From IMG/VR virus record IMGVR_UViG_3300010371_000036, positions 1-64,000 of that record: a stretch of DNA of 64,000 bases; one strand, written 5' to 3'. The notes beneath the pieces were generated by a model. The model saw only the letters and a program-made list of their open reading frames with translations. It did not search any database and had not been told where the DNA came from. Shown here piece by piece: positions 8,702 to 15,948 of the stretch (its first letter is position 1; the number at the start of each line of letters is the position of its first letter). A program made the position numbers and the translations under genes. The DNA is from a virus.

Positions 8702-9142
8702 TCACGGAAGCCCACGGAGATCCTCCGCCGTCGTCCAGTCGTTAGCGAGGCGGTTCTGGGCATCCTGTATCGCCATTCGCCCCGTGCATACTTCTCGATG
8801 AAGCCAGTTTTCGATCACGTCTTTTCTACGAGCGCTCTGTATCGGCTGCGGCCACAAGTTCGCGAGCGAGTTAGCTCCACCGACTTCTAAACTGACGAGG
8901 TGGTCGACCTCGTAGCGCCACACCTCGGCGGCGGGGACGCCGTAGGCCCGGAGGACGGCCGCGCGCACCGACGCGGGGACGCGCCTCCGGGCCCGGGTCG
9001 GCCGGCCGCAGACCTCCGCCCGCGTGAGGGCCGGGTCGACCTCCCCGGTCGTGCACTGCGGGTCGGGGAGGAGGCCCCGGGCGACGCAGCGCGGGGGAGG
9101 CGCGGAGAGGAGGGCGAAGACGACGAGGGCGAGCGGGAACAT
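8702..9142 (-). CDS. Exported HNH nuclease-like protein
   Basis: 146 residues with an N-terminal signal peptide (MFPLALVVFALLSAPPP). It then has LLPDPQCTTGEVDPALTRAEVCG and a VDHLVSLEVGGANSLANLWPQP block followed by KDVIENWLHREVCTG. This matches a small secreted HNH-fold family found in bacteria and phages (remembered pattern: DPxCTPG, EVDHLIPLELGG, NLWPEP). The His of VDHL and the Asn of NLWP are the likely catalytic and metal positions. The junction motif CGCGGCAT lies 17 bases upstream of the ATG. Confidence 0.75.
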   Translation of the reverse strand: MFPLALVVFALLSAPPPRCVARGLLPDPQCTTGEVDPALTRAEVCGRPTRARRRVPASVRAAVLRAYGVPAAEVWRYEVDHLVSLEVGGANSLANLWPQPIQSARRKDVIENWLHREVCTGRMAIQDAQNRLANDWTTAEDLRGLP

Positions 9143-9168
9143 GGTCTTGCGCCCGGAGATGCCGCGCC

Positions 9169-9516
9169 CTACTCGGCGTTCGGCACGGTCGGGTACGCGG
9201 GCCGGAACGCCTCCGGGAGCGTCACCGCGTCGTGGACCGGGTCGTCCTCCATCATCGCGTTGATCGCCCGACGCAGGCGCTCGTCGACCCCACGATGGCC
9301 GCGCCGCCGCGCGTCCTCGCGTTCCCGGACGAGGAGCGGGACAACGACGTGGAGGAGCCGGCGCTCCGGGCTATCCTCGACGCCCTCCTCGCTCGCCCGG
9401 AGCGCCAGGGCGATCCACTCCTCGCGGAACTTCCGCCGCCGGCGGCGAAGCCGCGCGTCCCTCACCGCGTAGCCCGCCGCGAACACGACCACGAACCAGA
9501 GAATCGTTTGGTACAT
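9169..9516 (-). CDS. Single-span membrane protein with charged tail
   Basis: 115 residues. An N-terminal membrane segment (YQTILWFVVVFAAGYAV) is followed by a strongly basic stop-transfer patch (RRRRRK) and an Arg/Glu-rich helical cytoplasmic region. Its ATG lies 12 bases downstream of a perfect 13-bp inverted repeat. No family recognised. Confidence 0.65.
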   Translation of the reverse strand: MYQTILWFVVVFAAGYAVRDARLRRRRRKFREEWIALALRASEEGVEDSPERRLLHVVVPLLVREREDARRRGHRGVDERLRRAINAMMEDDPVHDAVTLPEAFRPAYPTVPNAE

Positions 9517-9527
9517 CCTGCCTGTGA

Positions 9528-9562
9528 GACCTCCGGCGGGAGACGCACCCCCGCCGGAGGTC
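9528..9562 (-). terminator. Perfect 13-bp hairpin between small membrane genes
   Basis: Arms 9528-9540 and 9550-9562 are perfectly complementary with a 9-base loop. No U-run follows on the minus strand, so it may be a weak terminator, an attenuator or an RNA-processing site. It lies in the leader of the 115-residue membrane protein. Confidence 0.55.
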
Positions 9563-9574
9563 CCGGATGCCGCG

Positions 9575-9661
9575 CTAGCGCCGGTTCCCGAGGAGGACGA
9601 TCGCGACGCCGCAGACCATGGCGACGACCACGCAGAGCCGCGCCGCGAGCTCGACGCTCAC
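9575..9661 (-). CDS. 28-residue membrane peptide
   Basis: GTG 9661 overlaps the previous stop (GTGA). The product is MSVELAARLCVVVAMVCG followed by VAIVLLGNRR, a single hydrophobic helix with a basic end. The overlap and the coding-like neighbours support it. The stop is followed at once by the junction motif CGCGGCAT. Confidence 0.5.
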   Translation of the reverse strand: MSVELAARLCVVVAMVCGVAIVLLGNRR

Positions 9662-9903
9662 GGCCGCCACCGGAGGCTCGCCTCGCCCTGGGCGTCCATC
9701 GCCTCGACGGCGGCGCGCATGCGCGTCAGCGCCCCCGCGAGCTTGACGTTCACCCGCCGGACGACCGAGGCGATCTCCCCGGGCGCGAGCTCCGGGCGGG
9801 AGAGGGGGATCCGGAGCCGCGCCGCCACGGCGTCGTTCGCCGCGCGGTGCCAGGCCGCGACCAGCCGGAGGGGGGAGCCCGGCGGCGGAGGGGGGACGGT
9901 CAC
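9658..9903 (-). CDS. Hypothetical protein
   Basis: 81 residues from GTG 9903 (GTGA overlap). Proline-rich start (TVPPPPPGSP), then amphipathic helices rich in Arg/Ala. Sandwiched between overlapping small genes in one transcript. No family recognised. Confidence 0.6.
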   Translation of the reverse strand: MTVPPPPPGSPLRLVAAWHRAANDAVAARLRIPLSRPELAPGEIASVVRRVNVKLAGALTRMRAAVEAMDAQGEASLRWRP

Positions 9904-10061
9904 GGCCGGCCCCGGCGGGGCGGCGGGACGGTAGCCCGTTCCTCGCCCGCGGCGGTACCTAGGAGCGACGCCCAGGCCGGGGACGGGCTCTCCGCCGTCC
10001 GGACGCGGAGGACGCTCTGGGGGGCCTCCGGGGCCGGCGGGAGGATGGTGTAGACCCTCAT
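9900..10061 (-). CDS. Hypothetical protein
   Basis: 53 residues, MRVYTILPPAPEAP then a basic, proline-containing tail. ATG 10061 overlaps the previous stop as ATGA and its stop overlaps the next GTG. Overlaps on both sides are the main support. No family recognised. Confidence 0.55.
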   Translation of the reverse strand: MRVYTILPPAPEAPQSVLRVRTAESPSPAWASLLGTAAGEERATVPPPRRGRP

Positions 10062-10300
10062 CGGCCGGGGGTCTCGAGGTAGACGGGGCTCTCGTCCGCG
10101 GTCATGCCGGCGAGCTCCCACCAGTCGAGGCGGTTCTCGAGACCGATCTCCTCCCAGCCCGGGGGCGCGATCGCGAACTCCGGGGCGATCCGCGCCCGCT
10201 GCTTCTCGAAGAGCCGCTTCGCCTTCGCCCACTGCGCCGCGAGGAGGACGTCCTCGGTCGAGAACTCCCGCGTCACGAACCGACCGCGGGGGACGTTCAC
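10058..10300 (-). CDS. Hypothetical protein
   Basis: 80 residues from GTG 10300 (GTGA overlap). Contains FSTEDVLLAAQWAKAKRLFEKQR and a Trp-rich segment (GWEEIGLENRLDWWELAG). Second gene of the operon behind promoter P1. No family recognised. Confidence 0.65.
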   Translation of the reverse strand: MNVPRGRFVTREFSTEDVLLAAQWAKAKRLFEKQRARIAPEFAIAPPGWEEIGLENRLDWWELAGMTADESPVYLETPGR

Positions 10301-10497
10301 GACGCCGCCTTCCAGGTCCAGGAGAGGCGGTCCGCGCCGAACGTCGTCCCGCCGATGTAGATCCGCGCCGCGTTCCCGGCCGCGGCGATCCGCGCAGCCT
10401 TCTCGAGGACCTCCGTCTCCGGAACCGTATACGAGACCTTCCGCGCCTTCTTACCGAAACCCGCGGACCGCAGATACGTCACGTGAACGAACGCCAT
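10297..10497 (-). CDS. Hypothetical protein, first gene behind promoter P1
   Basis: 66 residues. I place the start at ATG 10497, 8 bases after GGAGG. An upstream TTG in the same frame would put the promoter and leader hairpin inside the gene. The sequence is MAFVHVTYLRSAGFGKKARK, then VSYTVPETEVLEKAARIAA and a small beta-rich end. It leads the small-gene operon running down to about 9.2 kb. No family recognised. Confidence 0.7.
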   Translation of the reverse strand: MAFVHVTYLRSAGFGKKARKVSYTVPETEVLEKAARIAAAGNAARIYIGGTTFGADRLSWTWKAAS

Positions 10498-10568
10498 CTC
10501 CCTAACCTCCACCCGGGCGCGCAGCCCGGACAAGAGAGACTCTAGCACTTTGGACAATGATGTCCAAA
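10498..10568 (-). promoter_or_regulatory. Promoter-operator-leader module P1
   Basis: On the minus strand: -35 TTGGAC (10562-10567), 17-base spacer, -10 TAGAGT (10539-10544). The palindromic operator TTTGGACAATGATGTCCAAA (10549-10568, as written on the plus strand) covers the -35 and most of the spacer. A leader hairpin CCGGGC-TGCGC-GCCCGG (10513-10529) and GGAGG (10506-10510) follow. The layout is shared with three other modules (P2-P4). A repressor binding the palindrome would block polymerase directly. Confidence 0.82.
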
Positions 10569-10575
10569 AGAATCG

Positions 10576-11154
10576 TCAGCGGGCGCGGCGGGGCGGGGGC
10601 GGGAGCTCGTCGCCGTAGTGCGTCCACGCCGGGTCCGGCGTCCCGTCCGGGAGGAGCCGCCGGCGCCGCGCGTGCATCTCCGCGTAGGGGCCGAAGCAGA
10701 GGTCCTCGACGAGGTCATAGAACGCGTCCGGCTTCCCGGAGTGCTCGCCCACCGGCGCGTCGAACGTGTCGAACGTGCTCCGGACCGAGAGCGACCGGAG
10801 GACCGGGCGGCCGCGCCGGAAGACGAGGCAGGTCTCGTGCTCGTTCCGCGCCGTCCGCCCCATCCCGAAGTGCCGGTTCCCGTTCTTCGTCCGCTTCACC
10901 CAGACGAGCTCCGCGCCCGTGTACTCGAAGCCCCAGGCCCGGCCGACCGCGAACGCCTCCTCCGCCATCGCGCCGACGCGCCAGAGGAAGAGGTGGCAGT
11001 CCTCGTGGAGGCGCGGGAGCTTCTCGGCGCAGATCGCCTCGATGCTCGCCGCCGTGGTCTTGTAGATCTTCCGGACGCCCCGGCGCGGCCCCGGGAGCTG
11101 GTCCCGGAACGGCCAGGCCGGGTCGCAAACAAGCACGCGCGGTAGGTCCCTCAC
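10576..11154 (-). CDS. MT-A70 family adenine DNA methyltransferase
   Basis: 192 residues from GTG 11154 (GTGA overlap). The catalytic motif is DPAW (VCDPAWPF, residues 10-17), a variant of the DPPW signature. Further MT-A70 blocks are LFLWRVGAMAEEAF, GAELVWVKRTKNGNRHFGMG, RNEHETCLVFRRG and EHSGKPDAFYDLVE. The family transfers methyl from SAM to N6 of adenine. In phages these are solitary methyltransferases that protect against restriction. It comes last in the transcript containing the cytosine-modification genes. Confidence 0.88.
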   Translation of the reverse strand: MRDLPRVLVCDPAWPFRDQLPGPRRGVRKIYKTTAASIEAICAEKLPRLHEDCHLFLWRVGAMAEEAFAVGRAWGFEYTGAELVWVKRTKNGNRHFGMGRTARNEHETCLVFRRGRPVLRSLSVRSTFDTFDAPVGEHSGKPDAFYDLVEDLCFGPYAEMHARRRRLLPDGTPDPAWTHYGDELPPPPRRAR

Positions 11155-12071
11155 TTCGCACCTCTCAGCTTCCAGGTCGAGTGCTCGCGCCACCCGTCGT
11201 GCTCGAGGACGCCGGCGCGCCGGAGCTCGAGGAGGCGCCCGTCGAGCCGCGAGCGGGGGATCCCGAGCGCCGCGCGGATCGCCGCGCTCCCGGAGGAGCC
11301 GGCGCCGCGGAGGTACTCGACGATCCGCGCCTTCTCCGCCTCGATCCCCGCCCGGCGCCCGGCCCGGGTGTAGGACGGAACCCGGGTTCCGTCCGCGGGG
11401 CGGACCCTCGGCATCCGCGCCGTCTCCCGCGCGTCGACGAGCGCCTGAGCCTCCCGGAGCGGGACGCCCTCGAGGTAGAGCCCCGCGACCTCCTCGGCCC
11501 AGGCGTCGGCCTCCGCGTCGAACTCCTCGCCGAGGAAGTCGCTCGCCCGCCCCTCGCTCTTCCGCGAGTCCTCCCCGCCGCCGTTCTCCCCCTCCGCCTC
11601 CGCGAAGGAGGGGGCCTCGTTCATCCGCTCGCGGAGGTAGTCGACGAACGCCTCCCGCTCGCCGGGCGTCAGCTTCCGGAGGAGCCGCTCGAGGGCGCGG
11701 ACCTCGAGCTGTCGGACCCGCTCGCGGCTCATGTTCATCAGGCCGGCGATCTCCTCGAGCGCCGCGCCGCCCCGGTCCGCGACGTCGAGCGCGCACGACT
11801 CGGGCATGTCCTCGACCTCGCGCGACGGGAAGTTCCAGACGATCGTGTCGCCGCGCACCCCCGCGACGTCGAGGTAGAGGTGGTAGCGACACGAGACCAT
11901 GGGGCACGGCCGGCTCGTCCCCCGACAGTCCTCGCGGCCGGCGGGGAGCGCGTGGTCCGTCCCGTCCCGGAGGACGGGGAGACGCCGGCGACTCCGCCAG
12001 ACCCCGGAGTCGTCCCCCCGGACCCTCTCGCGCCGCGGGGCGCCCGCGCGGGTCCTCCTCGCGGCGCTCAC
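11151..12071 (-). CDS. Sigma-70 region-4-type regulator with C-terminal winged helix
   Basis: 306 residues from GTG 12071 (GTGA overlap). A block RPCPMVSCRYHLYLDV (55-69) and ESCALDVADRGGAALEEIAG (91-110) lead into a region-4 helix-turn-helix, MSRERVRQLEVRALERLL. I recognise this combination from a bacterial and phage sigma-like regulator family. After a Glu-rich linker and palindrome copy 4 (DGTRVPS) comes a winged-helix-like tail (ARIVEYLRGAG, then RLLELRRAGVLEHD). It likely binds DNA or RNA polymerase and may switch phage promoters. Confidence 0.78.
   Translation of the reverse strand: MSAARRTRAGAPRRERVRGDDSGVWRSRRRLPVLRDGTDHALPAGREDCRGTSRPCPMVSCRYHLYLDVAGVRGDTIVWNFPSREVEDMPESCALDVADRGGAALEEIAGLMNMSRERVRQLEVRALERLLRKLTPGEREAFVDYLRERMNEAPSFAEAEGENGGGEDSRKSEGRASDFLGEEFDAEADAWAEEVAGLYLEGVPLREAQALVDARETARMPRVRPADGTRVPSYTRAGRRAGIEAEKARIVEYLRGAGSSGSAAIRAALGIPRSRLDGRLLELRRAGVLEHDGWREHSTWKLRGAK
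11374..11393. repeat. 20-bp palindrome, copy 4
   Basis: Perfect copy in the linker of the sigma-region-4-type gene, between its two DNA-binding parts, read as DGTRVPS. Confidence 0.95.
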
Positions 12072-12418
12072 TCCGACCGGCTCACGGTCGGGACGCAGTA
12101 CCCCTCGCCCCCGAAGTCGTCCGCCCGGCCGCTCGGGAGGACGAGCTTCACGGCCGCGCCGCGCGGGTCGCTGTTGAACTTCACGGTTACGGGCTTGTCG
12201 CGCAGCGTGAAACGAACCCGTCGCTGGAGCCAGATGACCCGGGCCTGGTGCTCCCGCATGTCGACGATCGGCTCGTTGCACTCCCGGAGGTAGAGCGCGT
12301 AGAGCTCCGTCGAGAGGTCAATGAGCCGGCGCGCCAGAACGCCCACCTTCTCCGGGCTCTTCTCGATCTCCGCTAGGACGGCCCCGAACTCTGCCACCTC
12401 GCTCACCTTGATCGGCAT
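12068..12418 (-). CDS. Hypothetical protein
   Basis: 116 residues. N-terminal helical half (FGAVLAEIEKSPEKVGVLAR), C-terminal beta-rich half (VRFTLRDKPVTVKFNSD, AAVKLVLPSGRADDFGGEG). It lies directly downstream of the carboxy-SAM synthase gene, separated by the CGCGGCAA junction variant, and overlaps the sigma-like gene. No family recognised; a role in the modification pathway is possible only by position. Confidence 0.65.
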   Translation of the reverse strand: MPIKVSEVAEFGAVLAEIEKSPEKVGVLARRLIDLSTELYALYLRECNEPIVDMREHQARVIWLQRRVRFTLRDKPVTVKFNSDPRGAAVKLVLPSGRADDFGGEGYCVPTVSRSE

Positions 12419-12439
12419 CGTGCTGACCTAGTTGCCGCG

Positions 12440-13165
12440 CTAGTCACGAATGGCGACCCACCCGGCGAAGTTCATCCAGCGCCAGAAGCAGTCGACGGCG
12501 CGGAACCCCGCCTGCCGGAGGATGTCCTCGTTCCAGCGAGCGGTCACCGGGACGAGGACCCCCTCGAGCGCGCGCCGCTTGCGCTCGATCTCCTCGCTGC
12601 CGTACCCGTTCGCACCCTTCAGCTCGTGGTAGCGCCCGACCATGAGGGAGTCGACGTCCGCCGACTCCCCGAGCACCTTCTCGACGAGCACGAACACGCC
12701 ACCCGGCGCGAGGCGCTGGTAGACGTCCCTCACGATCCCCTGGCGATAGTTGATCGGCACGAACTGGAGCGTGAGCACCGAGAGCACCGCGGCGCACCCT
12801 GAAGACCACGCCCGGTCCGCCGGCTCGCGGAGATCCCAGTCGCGGACGAGGACGTTCTGGCGACCCTCGAAGCGACGCCGGAGAACGTCGAGCATCGGTG
12901 GCGATCGCTCGATCGCCCAGAACTGCCGCACCGCCGACGACCTCTCGACGAGGGCCGCGATCGCGTCCCCGCGCGAGCTCCCGAGGTCGACGACGTCGCC
13001 GGGCAGCACGTCGAGGAACCCCATCGTGATGTCCTCGACGGACCGGCGCATGACGCCGTACTGCGGGATCGACCGCTCGAGCATATCCGGGAAGACGTCG
13101 ACGACCCCGGCGTCGAACTCCCACTTCTCACCGGACGGGACGTGCTTGACGCTTGATTCACTCAT
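12440..13165 (-). CDS. cmoA-like: CmoA-type carboxy-SAM synthase
   Basis: 241 residues from ATG 13165 (ATGA overlap with the AsnB stop). It aligns end to end with E. coli CmoA: WEFDAGVVDVFPDMLERSIPQY (CmoA [22 protein letters not shown]), motif I VVDLGSSRGDAI, SPPMLD, LTLQFVP, LAPGGVFVLVEK, then KGANGYGSEEIERKRRALEGV (CmoA [21 protein letters not shown]) and FRWMNF-type end. CmoA converts SAM plus prephenate to carboxy-SAM plus phenylpyruvate. In bacteria the product serves CmoB in tRNA uridine modification. No CmoB-like gene is visible here; a cytosine DNA methyltransferase and a chorismate mutase are adjacent instead. This suggests carboxy-SAM is made for DNA. Confidence 0.85.
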   Translation of the reverse strand: MSESSVKHVPSGEKWEFDAGVVDVFPDMLERSIPQYGVMRRSVEDITMGFLDVLPGDVVDLGSSRGDAIAALVERSSAVRQFWAIERSPPMLDVLRRRFEGRQNVLVRDWDLREPADRAWSSGCAAVLSVLTLQFVPINYRQGIVRDVYQRLAPGGVFVLVEKVLGESADVDSLMVGRYHELKGANGYGSEEIERKRRALEGVLVPVTARWNEDILRQAGFRAVDCFWRWMNFAGWVAIRD

Positions 13166-14562
13166 GGCTTCCAACCTCCGAACCTGTCCTGGTGAGCACG
13201 CGCGTAGAGGGCGCGGGGATCGGCGATCTGCGACTCGATCGCGCGCTTGAGGCCCATCCCGTCCTGGAACGCGACCTTCGGTCGGCGCAAGACGCTCTCC
13301 GGCAGGAGCCCGCGCATCGCGTCCCGGAGGACCGCCTTCGTCACGCTCCCGCGCTGCACGAGCGGGCGCTCAAACGAGAGCACCCGCTCGACGAGCGCCG
13401 GGTTCAAGAACGGCAGGCGGCACTCGACCGAGCTCCGCATGAAGACCTTGTTCGCCCGCGGGAAGTTCTTGCGCGACTGACCGAGGAAGGACTCCTTCCG
13501 GAAGCCGTGCCAGCCGCGCGTCTGGATCCCGTGGTAGGCGAACCCGTACGACCCGAAGAGCTCGTCGGCACCCTCCCCGGAGAACGTCACCTTGAAGCCG
13601 TCCGCGCTCATGCGCTCCGCGAGCTTCATGCACGCCCAGGCGATCTCCACCTGCGACTTGAACGGCATCTCGATCGCGTCGACGACGCGCGCGAGGTCCT
13701 CCGCGCTCGGGCACTCGACCGGGACCTCGACCAGCCGGACGCCGAGCATCTCCGCCGTCTCGCGCGCGCCCCGCAGGTCCCGGGACTTCGCGTCGAAGAC
13801 TGCCGTATACGCGACGAGATCCGGCACGTGCGGCCGGAGCAGCGCGGCGATCGCCCCGGAGTCGACCCCGCCCGAGAGCAGCGCGCACACCGGGACGTCG
13901 GCGATCCTCCGCTCCTCGACGCTCGCGCGGAGGAGCCCCAGGAGCTCCTCCGCGGCCTCCTCCGGCTCCGCCGCCTTCGGCAGCGCGGGGACGTCGACCC
14001 AGCGCCTCGAGCGCACGCGACGACCGTCCGACTCGACGATCTCCCCCGGCCCGACGTCCACGATCCGCGTCGGGTCCGCGCCGAGGGCGAGGAGGGCCCG
14101 CGCCTCGCTCGCGAAGTAGAGCGGCGCCTGCGCCGCGTAGTGGAGCGGGACCTCGCCGAAGCGGTCGCGCGCCAGCCGGACCCACTCCCCGTCGCCGCTC
14201 GTCCAGGCGATCGCGAACATCCCGTTGAACTTCGGGAGCGCAGCGTCACCCCAGCGCGCGAGGGCGGCCGCGACGACCTCCGTGTCCCCCGGAGTCCGGA
14301 ACTCCTCACCGAGCGCCGTGAGCTCAGCGCGGAGCTCCCGGTAATTCCAGAGCTCCCCGTTGTACGCGAGCGTGAGCTGCCCCCGCTTGAACGGCTGCGC
14401 GGAGCGATCGTCGAGGTCGATGATCGCGAGACGGGCGTGACCGAGCACCACCGCGCCGTCGGTGACGACCGCCTGCGCGTCCGGGCCTCGGTGCCGGATC
14501 GTCTGGAGGGCGCGCTCCACGGCGGACGCGGCGCCGCCGACGGTCCCGACGATCCCGCACAT
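13162..14562 (-). CDS. AsnB-type glutamine-dependent amidotransferase
   Basis: 466 residues from ATG 14562 (TGATG overlap with the methyltransferase stop). Class II glutaminase: MCGIVG with the nucleophile Cys2, RHRGPDA, HARLAIIDL, YNGELWNY. Synthetase domain: PP-loop LLSGGVDSG and SGEGADELFGSYG. Length is shorter than the E. coli AsnB of about 554 residues. Asparagine synthetases adenylate a carboxylate and replace AMP with ammonia from glutamine. Placed between a carboxy-SAM synthase and a cytosine methyltransferase, it is a candidate to turn a carboxymethyl base into its amide. That substrate is inferred; free aspartate remains the default alternative. Confidence 0.88.
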   Translation of the reverse strand: MCGIVGTVGGAASAVERALQTIRHRGPDAQAVVTDGAVVLGHARLAIIDLDDRSAQPFKRGQLTLAYNGELWNYRELRAELTALGEEFRTPGDTEVVAAALARWGDAALPKFNGMFAIAWTSGDGEWVRLARDRFGEVPLHYAAQAPLYFASEARALLALGADPTRIVDVGPGEIVESDGRRVRSRRWVDVPALPKAAEPEEAAEELLGLLRASVEERRIADVPVCALLSGGVDSGAIAALLRPHVPDLVAYTAVFDAKSRDLRGARETAEMLGVRLVEVPVECPSAEDLARVVDAIEMPFKSQVEIAWACMKLAERMSADGFKVTFSGEGADELFGSYGFAYHGIQTRGWHGFRKESFLGQSRKNFPRANKVFMRSSVECRLPFLNPALVERVLSFERPLVQRGSVTKAVLRDAMRGLLPESVLRRPKVAFQDGMGLKRAIESQIADPRALYARAHQDRFGGWKP

Positions 14563-15671
14563 CAGCGCGGGACCTTGAAGATCTTGTCTCGGATCGCCGC
14601 CGCGACCGCGCGCATCATCACCGGTGGGACCGCACGGCCGCACCGCTCCCACTGCTGCGCGTACGTCCCCGCCAGGATGAAGTCGTCCGGGAAGGAGCAG
14701 ATCCGCCGGAGCTCGGCGATCGTGAACTTCCGGATCTCCGTCGGGTGCTCGGCCGACGCCTCTTCCTCGACCTTGTAGTGGCACGAGTTGAGGGAATCGA
14801 CGCCGACCGTGATCGCCGGGCACGGACGGTCCGTGATCGTCACGTCTTGCGCGAATGCCCCAGACGTATCGTGCGCGTCGCGCACGATACGCGCCTCCAC
14901 CGTCGAGGGCGGACTCCGACCGTTCCCCGAACTCGGCCCCGCACCGATCGTCTGCGACGGGTTCGTGCTCGAATGCCAGGCGCTCGTCCCGTACGGCGAG
15001 TTCGCCATCTGCCGGGTCACGTGCGGCAGCGCGTCGCGGATCGAGTACCTGTACGGGAGCGGCTCCGGGTGCACCGGGTCGAGCCCGAGGTCCGTGCGCA
15101 CGCCGACGAAGATGACGCGCTGCCGGCACTGCGGCACCCCGAGCCACTGCGCGTCGAGCAGGCGCGCCTTGACGCGGTACCCGCACGCCTCGAGCGCCGC
15201 GTGAATCTCCTTGAAGTACCCCTTCGCGACCCCGCGCACGAGACCCGCGACGTTCTCCGCGACGAAGACCTTCGGCTGGAGACCCTTCAGGATCCGCGCG
15301 TACTCGAAGAAGAGGTCGTCGGTCCGCTGCTGCGTGTCCGAGTACGTCTTCTCCTTGCCCCAGTGCTTCTCCCGCTTGCCGGCCGTCGAGAAGCTCGCGC
15401 ACGGCGGGGAACCGTCGAGCACGTCGAGCTCTCCCACCTCGAGACCCGTCGCCGCGAGGATGTCCTCCGCCGTCACCGTGCGAATGTCACGCCCGTCGAG
15501 GATGGTCGACGGGAAGTTCGCGGCGTACGTCTCGCGCGCCATCTCGACGAACTCGCTCGCCCAGACGACCTTCATCCCGGCCATCGCGTAGCCGAGGCTC
15601 GAGCCGCCCCCTCCAGAGAAGAGGCTAACGACCTTGAGACCCGTCGGCGGGAGCGCTCGGATCTCCTCCAT
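14562..15671 (-). CDS. C5-cytosine DNA methyltransferase with Arg in motif X (candidate carboxymethyltransferase)
   Basis: 369 residues from ATG 15671; GTG 15707 and GTG 15734 are alternatives. Motif I VVSLFSGGGGSSLG, motif IV GSPPCASFS with the nucleophile Cys91, motif VI AENV (138-141), motif VIII QCRQR (181-185), and ELRRICSFPDDFILAG ahead of motif X. Motif X reads GRAVPPVMM (345-353), whereas nearly all of the family have GN(A/S)V. As I recall, changing this Asn to Lys in M.MpeI lets the enzyme use carboxy-SAM to make 5-carboxymethylcytosine. A natural basic residue here, beside a carboxy-SAM synthase, suggests that activity. The longer frame from 15923 is only a shadow of the chorismate mutase gene. 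Confidence 0.87.
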   Translation of the reverse strand: MEEIRALPPTGLKVVSLFSGGGGSSLGYAMAGMKVVWASEFVEMARETYAANFPSTILDGRDIRTVTAEDILAATGLEVGELDVLDGSPPCASFSTAGKREKHWGKEKTYSDTQQRTDDLFFEYARILKGLQPKVFVAENVAGLVRGVAKGYFKEIHAALEACGYRVKARLLDAQWLGVPQCRQRVIFVGVRTDLGLDPVHPEPLPYRYSIRDALPHVTRQMANSPYGTSAWHSSTNPSQTIGAGPSSGNGRSPPSTVEARIVRDAHDTSGAFAQDVTITDRPCPAITVGVDSLNSCHYKVEEEASAEHPTEIRKFTIAELRRICSFPDDFILAGTYAQQWERCGRAVPPVMMRAVAAAIRDKIFKVPR

Positions 15672-15948
15672 CGACGGGACTCGATACGGCGGCTTCTCCC
15701 GCGGCACGACACCCGGCGACGAGGCCACCGTAGAGGTCTCGGACAGCGCCGGCTTCGACGCGCTCGACGATGACGCGCTCTCGCTCAGGGTCGTAGACCG
15801 CGACCCCGAGCGCCGCTTTGCGGTGCGCGATGGCGATCGACTTCCGGAGCCGGATGCGGAGGAGGGAGACGATCGCCGCGTCGATCGCGTCGAGGTCACG
15901 GCGGGCTTCTTCGACTTGGGCATCGAGGATCAGAACTGGAAGTGGCAT
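15625..15948 (-). CDS. aroQ-like: AroQ-class chorismate mutase
   Basis: 107 residues from ATG 15948 (GTG 15957 possible), overlapping the ParB-like stop and the methyltransferase start. The sequence EARRDLDAIDAAIVSLL, then RIRLRKSIAIAHRKAALG and VYDPERERVIVERV is the helical AroQ fold. Against the E. coli mutase domain the active-site residues R11, R28, K39, D48, R51 and E52 correspond to R16, R33, K44, D53, R56 and E57 with a constant offset and no gap. The Q88 position is Glu85 after a shortened second helix. It converts chorismate to prephenate, the carboxyl donor for CmoA, which explains its presence in this operon. Confidence 0.83.
   Translation of the reverse strand: MPLPVLILDAQVEEARRDLDAIDAAIVSLLRIRLRKSIAIAHRKAALGVAVYDPERERVIVERVEAGAVRDLYGGLVAGCRAAGEAAVSSPVDGGDPSAPADGSQGR

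Noticed and set aside
14562-15923. Longer cytosine methyltransferase starting MPKSKKPAVTS
   Set aside because: The first 84 codons are Ser/Arg-rich shadow of the chorismate mutase reading frame. The real start is inside the overlap, near 15671.
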